A stretch of DNA of 64,000 nt from positions 11,519,500-11,583,499 of the forward strand of contig NC_081141.1 in NCBI RefSeq assembly GCF_958295425.1. The letters run 5' to 3'. Positions 1 to 12,092 of this stretch are shown piece by piece (position 1 is the stretch's first letter; the number at the start of each line of letters is the position of its first letter). Both the position numbers and the translations under genes were made by a program. The DNA comes from Solea solea (lineage: Eukaryota; Chordata; Actinopteri; Pleuronectiformes; Soleidae). A model generated the notes under the pieces. That model was not told the DNA's origin. It did not search any database and was given only the letters and a program-made list of their open reading frames with translations.

Positions 1-3000
1 TAACTGAACTTAGATCAGGGCCAAAGCAGTCCTGTTGACAGAGCTGACACGCTTTATGATGAGTAATGACAGAAGTGTTTTCATCAAGAGCCCTTAATTA
101 GCTGAAAGGAGTAGAGCATTTGCCCGGAGTTCGAAAAACATCCTTTCTTGACAGGATGTAACTGAATGCCCTGTGTAGATAACGTCCCGGTCATGATGCA
201 CTTACGGTGTCACTGAAAACAAACGTGTTAGCCCAGCGGAGGGATAAACACAGTTTCACGCCAAGTAAAGGAAATGCGATTAAGTCCCTATATCTACACG
301 TCAAGTGATAAACATCATTAGATGGAAACTGCTCCATCTAATTTGTTGTGATGTGCCTGTGATGTCATGATTGGATGTGCTCCCCTAAATGAGAGTGAGG
401 CATTTCCAGCTGGTACGGAAAATCACTTTGATTAATCGTGCTATGCTGTTGACTGCAGTTAAGCTGCGATAATGAAACGGGTTATTTCAGGCACGATTCA
501 CCACGGCCAGACACGCAGATGCACAGTTCAATGCACCTGTATGTAAAATGATGTAACACCGATGCTCTGGTGGCAACCTTTTGCACAAGAACACATCACG
601 TATTGACTATTCATAGCATGTTACGGTTGTCTTTTCATGTGTTGTTTTGGTACATTTACATGTAATACAGCAGGTGCAATTGTTAAATTCATATTCAGGC
701 AAGCCGTACATTTCTCGTACTATACATAAAAGTACTTTTTGAACACATCGAGGAAGCACATTTCCATGTAGTCAACAACAATATAAGCTTTGTGATCTGT
801 CTCCATGATGTCAAGAGACTTCCGCAGGTAGCAGCATCTTCATCATTTGGAGAAAAACTCTCATTGTCAATCAAATTTCATGAGGCAACAACTTATTTAA
901 ATTCTGGTCTTCTGTGGGAGAACTCAATTAAATATAACAACTTTGAATATGTGACAGAATTTTCCAAATTAAAATCCTGAAAAGACACTGCAGGTCAAGT
1001 ATGCTCCTTTGCTAAAATTAAATTAACCTTTATAAATTAGTTTCTGAATTGTTGAAATGATGCTCACATAATGAAAAAAATAAACTTGTTGAACCTGTTT
1101 GCAGTTGCACATTGGATCAAAAAAATCCTGCCTTTTCACTTTATAAAGGCAGCTTTTTAAAGCCTCACACTGATGTATATTGATGTACAATAACTGGACC
1201 TTGAATGTAGGAAATGCTGCAAAAGTCAAACTGCTCTCCCTCACATATGTGTTCTAAGTCCATAAGGAATCTCACTAGACTCCATAAAAACAGACAGACT
1301 CACCCTTAACCTAAGGCAGAACATGAAACTGAGGATGTAGGCTGGAGGGCAGGTTGTCTTTGACCACTGCCCACAGTTATTGACTGGCCATAACACAGGC
1401 AGTGGTCAATACATTGAGACCCAATTAAAGGCTTATTCCTGAGCACAGTGAGTGCTACTGCATACGAGGATCACTGAAGGTAAGGAATGGGGAGCAGGCC
1501 CTAATTTATGATATTAAAGTTTCATACTCTAAAATTAAAGTAATACATTTTCTTGCTTGGCGTACACATTGCTCAGAAATGAAAATAAAGTCTGAGATTT
1601 ACAAGACTTTATGCATCAGGAACTTCAATGTAAGGGACTGAGATAACAATATTACTGGTTCTATCTGATTTAAAAAGTTTTGGGAGCCCTTTCAAATCAC
1701 AACAAACACCACCAGAGATATTTAATTGTGTTCATGGACACATTTAGTACAAATGACATTCATGCTTGATTTATCTATGTTAATGTGCAGATTTGTTCAT
1801 TTCCACATTAAGTTAAAGCAGCAAAATGTCAGACAAATACAGACCATGAAAACAGACATGTAACATAATATGTGCATTAAATTATTTTAGAGCCCAGGAG
1901 GAGAAGCGCCTTCTCTGGATGTAAAATCAGAGAGACACCTATACAGTTGGATTGTTTTAACTACTTTCTGCCACTGGGCAGCTTATTTCATGCTGTGCAA
2001 GGCAAGGTCAGAAGGGGGGCAGAGGTTATTGTTGCAAAAAAAAAATGTAATTTAAGACTTAATGTAATGCATCATTAAGTAATTTATGCATATGAATGAT
2101 GCTCTATGTGCCTTAAAGTCCCCCCCTGGGGATAAATAAAGTGAATTTGAATACATTGTGGTTAAATTATGTTCAGTTTCCACATAGCAAAACCTAAATG
2201 AAGCGACATCAACTAAAGCCGTTACCAAGACAATACAAATTAAACACTTTACCAGTAACCTTGCAGAGGGTGACAGATTATAATGCGCCATGCATCGAGG
2301 TGATTAATGTTGCTCCTGGTGAAATTTCCCAGTTCTTGTTGTTGGGTGAAACCATTCAGTTCAGGGGACGGGGGGTTGTGTTTATTGTATATCGTGAAGT
2401 TGAGATAGACAGGAAGGATACAACTATATTTAAATTTGGGGAGGCAAAATAATTGTTTCCAGTGGCAGCTGCCACCGCTTGCCACCCCGTGGATCTGCCC
2501 ATGGACACAACCATGATGAAATAAGTGTATAAAACTACAAAATACAATGTCTAATGCACTAAAGTGACTTTAGCTCAAGTAGGCATATTATGTTATTGAT
2601 CATGTTCAGTTGTTTACTCCCTGACTCTTTGAGTTTAAATGCTAATGGGGCCTTTAAACAATTACAACTTAACTAGTCCCAGTAATTCTGTGTGGTTTGG
2701 TCAGGGCTGATGTGTGTTAAGTCTGAGGTAATTGCTTTGACCAAAAATGGCAACTTCTGGCCCTCTCACATATTTTCCAGCGCCAATGCCTGCCATATAC
2801 ATGCAGTACACAATGTTGCAATGCACATTAGTGTGGCTTATTCACTGAAATGAAGTGGCTACTGTGTTTTTTAGACCAAGCAAGTGGGTGTTAGTCATTA
2901 GTCACTGCTGGGGTTGCTGCTGCATTGCTGTTAATGTGTGAGTGGGTAGGGGATGTATATTATTAGGTTATTGAGCTGATTCTCACATCCTAAGTTAATA

Positions 3001-3120
3001 CAGTAGAACAGTTTGGCTGACAGCTGAATTTTGTGACATCATGAAATTTCTCTGGCACTTATGTTGATTCTTTGATTAGCCTACTTAGAATTTGTGATTT
3101 ACTGCTATTGTGTGTTTTCT
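1..3120. other. No gene seen; AT-rich non-coding DNA
   Basis: All open frames here are shorter than 90 codons, none resembles a known protein, and none is joined to another by plausible splice sites. The first 500 bases are less repeat-like and contain homeodomain-type TTAATTA words, which would fit a conserved non-coding element. That is an impression, not a measurement. Confidence 0.5.
1965..2160 (+). repeat. Possible 3' tail of an old retroposon
   Basis: The stretch ends with a run of C, then 'ggggataaataaagtgaa', an arrangement often seen at the 3' ends of fish non-LTR retroposons. A short A-run at about 2036-2045 lies inside it. No coding part remains and no target-site duplication was found. 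The call rests on the tail motif alone. Confidence 0.25.
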
Positions 3121-3439
3121 CGTCACAGACCTGTAACCCTGGTGAAAAACCAGGTTAACTAACATGTCCTTTGATGAAGAAAGTTAATAATTATTAATAA
3201 TTATTTCATTAGTTTCGTTTTTTATTTTTATTCGTCAAATGCTGAAAATTCCCAGGTGCACATGAAGGCAGCATCTCCCGTATTGCAGCAGCTAACCAAA
3301 CAGGTAGCAAAACGTCATTCCACAGCCAATTAGATGCCGAGTCGCGGGAAATCTTACTTCCTCTTTTAGTGAAACGTTGAGGTATAGTTTTCTTCATAAA
3401 ATGTGGATACAATTTATTTTAGCTAAACCAGCTGTGTTC

Positions 3440-3562
3440 ATAGTCTTATTCTGTGTTCGGTCCGACCCAGGAAGGGTAAGAGTTCTGTTCTGGCGTTAAC
3501 GGCAAACGAAGCTTCTCCACTTTGTTGAGAGTGCAGTCCGGGGCCCTGACATCGCTCGGTAG
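3440..3562 (+). ncRNA. Candidate non-coding first exon with nearby promoter-like sequence
   Basis: This segment has visibly more CpG than its surroundings, with CG in tcggtccgac, ggcgttaacggc, gtccgggg and tcgctcgg. It ends at a good splice donor, with exon ending AG at 3562 and intron starting GTGAGC at 3563. Upstream there is a CCAAT-type word (about 3320) and an ETS-like acttcctc word (about 3355). No open frame of note runs through it. I infer a possible first exon of a lncRNA or 5' UTR, paired with the segment at 4421-4735. It could instead be the 5' end of an unrecognised transposon. The start position is a guess. Confidence 0.25.
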
Positions 3563-4420
3563 GTGAGCATGACTCGGTGAGATATGTTTGGCTATTAATC
3601 ACTGGTGCTGCGGTTTGGTATTCATTTCTTTGTTACATGTTGAGTGTTTATTTAAATCGTTTACCAACCTTGTATGTGCGTTAGCACATTAAACAGCACA
3701 TTTATTAGTTGACTGTCATTTTATTAAAAGTTAATGCCTGTGTCTGCAGGTAGCCATTTTAGACTTCAAGAAGCACAAGGCTTATTTTTGGCTTAAGCCA
3801 CGCAGCTATTTCTTTTGTCAGTGATGTGTAATTAAAGGTATATGTTTTATATGTCTAGAGATGGTGTATTTTACTAAAAATGTGAATTTATTGATGTATG
3901 GAATTAGTAGGGGTTTACACCATTAATTATTTTATTTAAAAATAATTTCTTAAGCAGTATTTTGATACCATTTTAATAAAAGTTTACTGTTTACTGTTTA
4001 ATTTATTTGTTAAAAGTCATGGTGCTTCCATGATAAGTGAAACACAGAATACACTCAATGTTGTTTTCACTAAATGTGAGGTTTATTGGTTTAGTGTGTA
4101 ATGTGTAAAATGTTTCTGTTGTCTTCCTTGATACTGGTTAAGCTGAAACAGTTTAATACTGATTTTTGGTTTATTTTATTGCATTAAAATGTGCTAGGAA
4201 TATATTCTGTTAGAATCAAATAATTCTACAGTAATTTAATTTGAGAATTTTGAAGTTGAACTACTAGACAGTACTTTTCATAGTAACTGCATTTCGTAGT
4301 AATTGATGTTATAATCTGGTAAAATGCTGTACAACAAAAGATAAATTTGAGATGAATACAGAAGAGAGATCGTCATATGATAAATGAGAACAAAGACTAA
4401 AAGCCTGTTTTTAAATACAG

Positions 4421-4735
4421 GTCAGGATTTTTAGTTGGAGTAAAAAGATTCCTGTGGATGATTCCAACGACTTCCAGCAGATTCCAGTGGATTGCGAGCT
4501 ACCCAGTTTGAATTCAGGAAACAGGATCTACACTTTCTCGGAAATAGCAGACAAACAGTCTGCTTGTGGTAGGATTGTGCCAGTCACCTGTGGCGGCACC
4601 AACTCGAACACACGTTAGAAAGAGTGAACTCCGACGATCCTTTAGACGTGTGGATTCTCGACCTTTGAACTTAGACAGATCAGAACTCCTCTGATCGCAA
4701 ATAACTTGACTTTGACTGTAAACTTGACTTTGACT
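4421..4735 (+). ncRNA. Candidate non-coding second exon
   Basis: The segment is preceded by a pyrimidine-rich tract and AG (tgtttttaaatacag, ending at 4420). It is followed by GTAAGTAAG from 4736, a near-consensus donor. Like the segment at 3440-3562 it has more CpG than its flanks. It has no long open frame on either strand, so if transcribed it would be untranslated. The intron between the two would be 858 bases. The donor lies in the second copy of an 18-base tandem duplication. The alternative is part of a decayed transposon. RNA evidence is needed to choose. Confidence 0.25.
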
Positions 4736-4738
4736 GTA
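4703..4738 (+). repeat. 18-bp perfect tandem duplication spanning a splice-donor-like site
   Basis: The unit aacttgactttgactgta occurs twice in a row (4703-4720 and 4721-4738). After the second copy the sequence continues gtaag, which makes the strong donor GTAAGT at 4736. The first copy is followed by aac, giving GTAAAC, a weaker donor. The duplication therefore places a weak and a strong donor 18 bases apart. Confidence 0.85.
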
Positions 4739-4739
4739 A

Positions 4740-5758
4740 GTAAGACATTTTAATTTCTTTAAAGGGCCCAGTTTTTTATTTTCTATGCAAATGTTTATTT
4801 CTTTGTATGTTGCATAGTGTTCTGTTGCAAACTAAAATGCAAAGTGCAGTTAATCGAAACCTGTTGTGTTGCTGTGGTCATTGCACTCTAATCCTTGCTC
4901 CTTACGAACCTAGAGAAGTTGTCAGAATTTAAATTCATAAAGCAGCAATATTGACTGAAGAAGTAATGTGAGAGATATTCTTGCTGTCACCATGCATTTT
5001 GATTGTTATGCATCACATACATTGTGTTGTCACAATGCCGATGCAAGTCGTTGGCAATGGCAATTCAAACTAATACGCTGATGGAAAGAATTCCTAAATA
5101 GGGAAAACTTGGCATGGGACACAGCTGTAACATAAGCACAGTTACATCACTGGCATTTGGGGCTTATCTGTAGTTATATTCTTGTTATTATTCTTATTGG
5201 CTATGATAAAGCTGTGTTCATCTAAGTCAAACCTAAACTGACAATAAAAACATGAGGTCACCTGATGGCTAAAGCTAACCTTTTCTGGTGTTTACTCGTA
5301 GCTTGTGAACCCTCAAAATACACTCGATATGGCAACCCTGCCTTGTAAAACTTACAGTCCTTACAAAACTAAACTGCTTTCTCAATTTAGCTTTATAAAC
5401 AGTGATTGAGAGGTAGAGGATGGTTTGTAAAAACAAAAACTACACTAATCCTAGTTCCAGTTATTTGCAGTGTGTATATGTATGCAAGAACCCAGTTTAG
5501 TTGTGTGGGAGCCTACGTTTTAGGTGAAAAACTGGACATGTCAATTAGTCGTGCATCATTACAGGAAATAATATTATCCATACACAATAAGTCATGGGAC
5601 CCCTGGGAACGCTAGGGAAACCAAGATTTATCTTGACTTGGCTGTAAATAACTTTTACACAATTTTTTTTAACAAATTATATTTCCTAAGTACAACAACT
5701 GGCTTTTAGTCTGCAACAAATAAGCACCAAATATTAAAGCAAATTACTATTATTATTG

Positions 5759-5792
<34 letters not shown>

Positions 5793-8720
5793 CAATGCAT
5801 TATTACGACCAGCTTGAACAAGTGCCCTAAACATAATGATAAACCTGGATTGAATCAAACTGAAGTTTATATTTTGCTGCACCTTCACAGTTCTCTTTAC
5901 AAAGTGTCTGCAATGAAGAAATGTCTAAATGAAATCAGGTCTCTTAGAAAATCACCTTTGAGACCAGAGTGCAGCGCTATAGCTCTGCCTGAACTCTCAG
6001 CTCAGTTATAACTTTAACAACGGCTCCTTGCCTCTCACCTTTATTACTTCCCTAAGTGTTGTCTCCGTGTAAGTAATACATTCACATGAGAGCTACACAT
6101 GAGAAAACTGTAACAAAAATGCAACATCCTTTTCAAAGTGCTCCTGTCCATCACATGCTATCATGAAATTCCTTCATGGTTCAAGAAACAGTTAAGGGCT
6201 CAGATATCCGTTCTATGGTTTTACTGATTTAACTCTTGTGTTTTTCCAACTCCAGCCATAGGGACTACACTCCAACCTGGGCTGTTTTTTTTTTGGCTTG
6301 TGGGTGTCTTTGTTTATTTTGAGGTGTGGAATATTTTTGACACCCTTGGGTTCTTTTTTATTTCTTCTGCATAATATACTTTCTATTTTATCTTCTTATT
6401 CTGTGCTGATGAATAAAAGTTCAATCCTCAACATACCAGCAAGCTGCAAATAAGTTGACTCAGACTATAAAAAATGGTTGTTATTTCTTGAAAGTTGGAA
6501 AATAAGTTTCCTTCCTCATGAAAAGCAAACATTGGCCAAGTATTTACATACTCTGACCATGTGTCCATCCCTTTATCCAATTCAAGGGCAGGTCTTGGTG
6601 AAACAATCTAGGGTGTTGAATCAAAAATTGAAAAGCTCAACTCCAGTATTACTTGAAAGTATGGTGTGTACTTTTGGTGGACATGTTGCTGTAGCAATTG
6701 TAACATGATAAATACAAATGTTATATTATTTCTAGTCATTTTTAGATTTACTCTTGAACTTGTTGGGCCTGATTCTGGTTTGGGTTGCTGACCATTACAC
6801 ATGTTTTTCAAATAATGCACACATTACAAATACATTTGGTAAGAACTGACCCTAGAATTTAATTTAGTCTCTATATTGCTGTGTAACAAGTTGTTGGTAT
6901 TGCTTAATACATTTAATAGTTTCTTAAAAAAAAAAAAATGGTATGGACAACAATTAAAAGCAAACTGTAAAAAATGTACAGTTAAAGGTATGGGGTGTAA
7001 CGGTACACCCAAGTTTAAATGACTACACTAATTGCTCATTATTTCCTGAACAATGTGTTTTTTAAAAAAAATGAAATGAAAACAGGTAAGAATTATTACG
7101 AAATAATTCTCGATATTAGAAAGAGTTGCTTTCTAATATTGCTAATGTTGCTAACAAAACTTATATGTGAAGGTTCTCAAATAAATAAAAACTAAGCATA
7201 ATAATTAAAGATCAATTATAGTGCAGCATGTAGAAAATACTGTTTTCATTTTCAACTTCACATTCAGTTAGTCTAACATCAGCTTGTACTCACATTCACT
7301 CTGTTTTCGAGGCACATCTTAATTTGTTAAATATGAAAGGGAAGCCATAACAGAGGGGATATATCCAAATTCTTAATAAAGACCGCTTAAATGCCAGGGG
7401 TTTCTGCATTTGCACATACACTCCTGCTAAACAAAGTTAGAGCAGCCACAATCACCTACACACATGCGTCACCAGCAAAAGTAAAGGGAAGTGTAGTATG
7501 ATTCACTGTAGCTGCTACAATTTGACCAAAATGTTGCAAATTTTAAAACTCATGTTTCCATAATTTAACTGACTTATCATGGTTTTGTGCAACCATAACG
7601 TACCTAAGGTGGAGGGGGACACAGAGACATGCTACTAGCTAGGCTGACAAATGTGTGTTTTCCATCTGTATGTGATGCACTTAGGCTAAATATCTGATAA
7701 GATTATTGTATTACCGCCTTTAGTGTTGTAAGGAGGGGTTTGTTCTGCGTATGTGTGTGTTAAGTGAGAGAGTTGGGGGACTGAGCAGGGTTAGCGTTAG
7801 CCAAGACAATGGAGGCACTAACGTGAAATGTTCTATGGCACAGAACCTATCTGGATAAATGTCCAGACTTCTCCTGATCAAGCTGAGTGCCCATATGTTC
7901 ATCACTAACTTGTAAAAGTAACAGTGTTGGCCTGAAGCAGCTTCTGTCCTGGAGAAAATATCTCCCCGTGCTTTGAAAACCACAGAATATAATCTAAGCA
8001 GAAAAAGCTAACGGCGGGAGTGAGTCCCTACCTTCTGCACCAAAAGACTTTGACAGAGACACACAGATCTCTCCTCAGGATTGGGAGCTTGCCAAGACCA
8101 GGCTGTGGAGACATGAAGAACAGGTGTAAAGTAAAAAGATGGGAGCTAGGAAAACAAACTATCAGACAGTGAAAAGCAGGTACATTATCTGATGTAAAAA
8201 GCTGAAAGTGTGGCACATCAACAATAGTTCAACAATCGGGCATGGTGTTGCTATTGGAAGAGTTCTTGGTGAAGGCTTGATGACAGGCAGGTGTTTTGAT
8301 TCTTGATGATGGGCAGGTGGCGAAAGAAGGCATGAATATGAGAGGGCAGACTTGACAAACAATCACACGATCACATCCTAACCGCTGCATATACACAAAC
8401 AGATACTACAACAGAACACACTCACAAACGGTTATGAGTATTAAGAACCTGTTTCGTAATTGGTACTGGTTTCTCATTGGTCAGTCCAGAAGTATCAATA
8501 GCATCTGGGCGAATGGTGCTGCCATCAGTACATCATGCAATTTGCTAGCATTTTCTATTGCTTATCCAACTCCTAATGATCCTAATGAACACTTTCAGGA
8601 ACTTGTAATTCAAGTATTCGAGAGTCATTGTCAGTCAAGCTATAGAAGCCAGTCCAAACCATTAACTATTACTAAATGAGAAAAGACTTGGGGCTAAAAC
8701 AGGTGATGTCATACAGGTGG
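4740..8720. other. No gene seen; non-coding DNA with repeat fragments
   Basis: No supported coding sequence was found. At 6991-7010 the words ggggtgtaacggtacaccc resemble the terminus of a widespread fish interspersed repeat, but the rest of such an element is not recognisable. A short (ATT)n microsatellite lies at 5745-5792. Confidence 0.5.
5745..5792. repeat. (ATT)n microsatellite
   Basis: This is an interrupted trinucleotide run of tat/tta units, pure from about 5762 to 5791. Confidence 0.95.
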
Positions 8721-8724
8721 TGAA

Positions 8725-8886
8725 GATGGTGGATCAGTAGTAGCTCGAGTTGTCTTAAGGTTGTGAATTTGATTCCTGCCTCTGCTAGTGTCCTTGGGCA
8801 AGATGCTTAACCCCACCTTGCACCTAACGGCTGTGCAGCTTTGACTGGTAAAGACTAGAAAAGTGTTGTATAAGACCAAGGGCATA
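8725..8886 (+). mobile_element. tRNA-derived SINE, V-SINE/L2-tail-like
   Basis: A box-B-like word (ggttgtgaatttgattcc, about 8759-8776) is followed by the body words gtccttgggcaagatgctta and accccaccttgcacc. The end, actagaaaagtgttgtataa, resembles the L2-type tail that fish V-SINE-like elements share with LINE-2. I recognise the layout but cannot assign a family name. The copy is diverged. No target-site duplication was identified. Confidence 0.6.
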
Positions 8887-9569
8887 GGTTGTCCCCACCA
8901 ATATGTGGAGAAAGCCAGACTGTCACTACTAATATTAGAGACAGGGCAATGTGTGCACGTGCGCAAATTCTGTGAGAGTAGAGCAAGAGTGAGCAAGCAG
9001 ATTTTAAGAGCTTCAGTAAACGCATCACAGCCGAGCAGAAATACCACTGCGAGTCACAGAGGAGATGCGAGTGTCCCCTCCAGTCTTGTAACCAAACCTA
9101 CGCCCTTGTATAAAGACCATGTACCATTTCACCAAGTTTACGATTTACAGACCTTCACTGTGGACTCCATTGTTTTAACATTGTCTCTGGCACACTCTTC
9201 ATCACAGGTCTCCACCACTGCTCTGGACTCAGTATTGATCGGTATCAGTATTGTTAAACGGTGATGCATTGTATTGATATCACATAAGAATTATAACTTT
9301 GTGATATTTGCCTACTTTGCACTTCCTGTCTTTTACAATTTACAGTAAATGGTCTGTGTTTATATTTTAACAGTTTGTAGTCTTGACAGCCACTCCTGTC
9401 TTCTCCCATCACTTAGTAAATGGGTATCACACTGACATATTGCATCAGGGGCAATTCTGGGTTCTGTCAAGTAATGGGTCACATTTTTCAGCTGAATGTT
9501 GAAAATAGCATCTTTTGGTTTTTCACTAATATTTCACTCGTACATTTGACATATTTTAGTCATGGGTTT

Positions 9570-9589
9570 AAAAAAAAAAAAAAAAAAAA
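9570..9589 (+). repeat. A20 homopolymer
   Basis: An uninterrupted run of 20 A. It may be the tail of a retroposed sequence, but nothing recognisable lies upstream. Confidence 0.9.
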
Positions 9590-10315
9590 GCCATTTTAAT
9601 TTTAATCAAACTGTTTCCCCCCTGACTCGATTTTGGAGGGGAGCTGTCACTGCCTCCTAGAATTAGCACCAAGAAGACTGTAATTGAGTTAAAGACATTC
9701 ATATAGTCTGTGATGATGGCCACAGTCAGACTAGTCTTCAGCACAGTGGGGATGAGTCTGAGCATGTAATATTAAATGGGTCATGATTTCATCTTTCTTC
9801 ATGGTCCAAAACACAGCATCAGCACATGTAATACAATGAAAAGTTAATGTATTTTAAAGGAGAAAAATACGACTGACATGGCAAAAACACATATTAGTCA
9901 TGTTATAATGCTTCTTGGACACATATGAGTCAGAAAACATGATTAGTGATCATATATCTATCCCCAGCCACCTGTGTTCTCATCCATCTCCTCTTGCTGC
10001 TGTATTCTAATATCCAATTTGTCCACGGCTCCTGTCTCTGTCGCTCCCGTCTTGTCAGTGAAAGGTCACTCTGGCCCTCCAAGCAGAGTGCACACTTTCT
10101 CCAGGGAAATTAATGGAGCCTTCTACTTGCTGCCTCTCTCTCTTCCTTTGTAATTTGCTGGCATTGACTTGGAGGATGCCTTCAAAAGGCAAACGTTAAC
10201 TTAGCATGTTGGGAGACTGGAAACAAAAGTGTCTTATTGCTTATAAATCTGGAAATCGGAGGGTATTTCATAGATTCTCTGCCTTTTATTGCTCAGGACT
10301 GGACAGTAAAATTAT

Positions 10316-10372
10316 GTTTGTGTGTGTAAGTGTAATACTACGTGTGTGTGTGTGAATGTGAGAGAGAGAGAG
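10316..10372. repeat. Compound (GT)n/(GA)n microsatellite
   Basis: Short GT runs are interrupted by taagtgtaatactac and followed by a pure GA run. Confidence 0.85.
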
Positions 10373-11660
10373 GGACCATGCAGTACAATTAAATCGAATC
10401 GAAAGCAATAATTTTGCTATGATGCCAATGCATGGTAGCCGTTGCGACAGCCACCTACACGCTTTCTAACGTTACGTTATTGATGATATTCTCCTCCTCC
10501 CAGACAATCACCAGGGATACATGGACAGACGAGGGAAATATGTCTTCATTCTCCTGTCAAGAAGGTTTATGGGCAGTTGATGTTGAAACGCCCAACACTG
10601 CCTCCAGAATGGATGATCTGAAAACTGGTGCAGAGTTGTGGGAGTTTGTGGTTAAAGCAGCCCAGCGGTCTCATAGGCATAAATCTGCAGCATTATGTTA
10701 ATTAAAATGTGATAGATCAGGGCACAAAATGTCAAGGTGACATTTAAATCTAAAATCATTGGTAACTACACTTGTATATATCAGAAAATGACTGCATGGG
10801 AATGGAAAGAAGTTGTACATCTTGCTGTACACAGCTTGACAAGAAAGAGCTGTTTATATTTGAGAAAACTGCCTTCTTCTTTAGTGTTTTAATCTCTGGC
10901 TTTTCAGCAAATTTCTAACTGCTGTTATCCATTATACCTGAGCTAAATATGGCCTTGACTGTCCAATTGTTGCAGCAGAGGTCTCACCAGGCTCAATAAA
11001 TCACATATGCAGATTCTAATAGAGGCCCACAGTCCATTTATAAGCTCCTCTGGCAGGGGGAAAGGGTGAAGGATGGTGTCTCTGACTTGTTTTCAGACCC
11101 AAAAAAGAGATTTTTACTCTATTGAATAAAACTAGTCAACATGGCATTGCTTGTAAAGAGCTGGGATTCCTATGCATTGCTAAAGGGAAAAGCAGTGTCA
11201 TTGTTTGCAGAGTTAATACCTGAAGAGAGTTTTGAGAATTGTGTAAGACGAAAGCACGGATGTGGTGTTGTGGAACTCACGCTTACAACCCTGTTGTTAC
11301 TAAAACAGGTCAATTGTTTGTTCATATGAAGATGTTTCTGAGGGGGTTTATACAAACCCAAGTGCAGGGACTCCAAATCTTGTCAGCCTCCCAACCCAAC
11401 AATGCAACAAGAGACACATAATCTCCTTTACCCCAAAGGACATTGGACATGATGTTTCCTGTGTTGCTGTAAACTGGCCTGCTGAAACCAGCTGTTCTAT
11501 CAGTTTTTCCTGATCATATAATGTAATGAAATAAATAAATTTAATGTCAGGCTACTGACATAATTTGAATTCCAAAGTAATATTTTTAATAAACACCTCT
11601 GACTAAAAACATTTTCATTATTTAATAATATAAATCAAATCCAATTTTTTATATTATTTA

Positions 11661-11688
11661 TATTATTATTATTATTATTATTATTATT
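11661..11688. repeat. (TAT)n microsatellite
   Basis: A pure trinucleotide run in an AT-rich surround. Confidence 0.9.
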
Positions 11689-12057
11689 GTTATGAAGTAT
11701 ATGTAAAAACACAATACTAAAACATGTTTGTTACTATTTATTTCTTAGTTTAGTGTTTACAGCTGTTGGTTGCATTATAATATACTAGTAAAGTATTTAC
11801 TAGTATATTTCTTTATTTCAGAAAGTAAATGTTTTAAAAACAATCCTACATTAGAAATGATAGAAGTCATTTCCAGGTTTGATAAATACTGCCTCACATT
11901 TGCCATGTGGCCACAGTTTTTTGGAGTGGTGCAATTTTTCCACACGCAAACATGTGACAGCAATTTGAGAAGCTCTGGGCTTCAATGGCTCATTGATGCG
12001 ATCAATACTTGTGATGTGCGTTAGTCTGCAGCAAATAACTAAGTGGATGGAAGGAGA

Positions 12058-12092
12058 CTCTCTCTCTCTCTCGCTTGCTCTCTCTCTCTCTA
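12058..12092. repeat. (CT)n microsatellite
   Basis: Two CT runs are separated by gcttg. Open frames on the minus strand here give low-complexity RERERE peptides and are not genes. Confidence 0.9.

Noticed and set aside
8863..9264. 133-codon plus-strand open frame
   Set aside because: It begins in the SINE tail and resembles no protein. Composition is unremarkable and no splice sites frame it.
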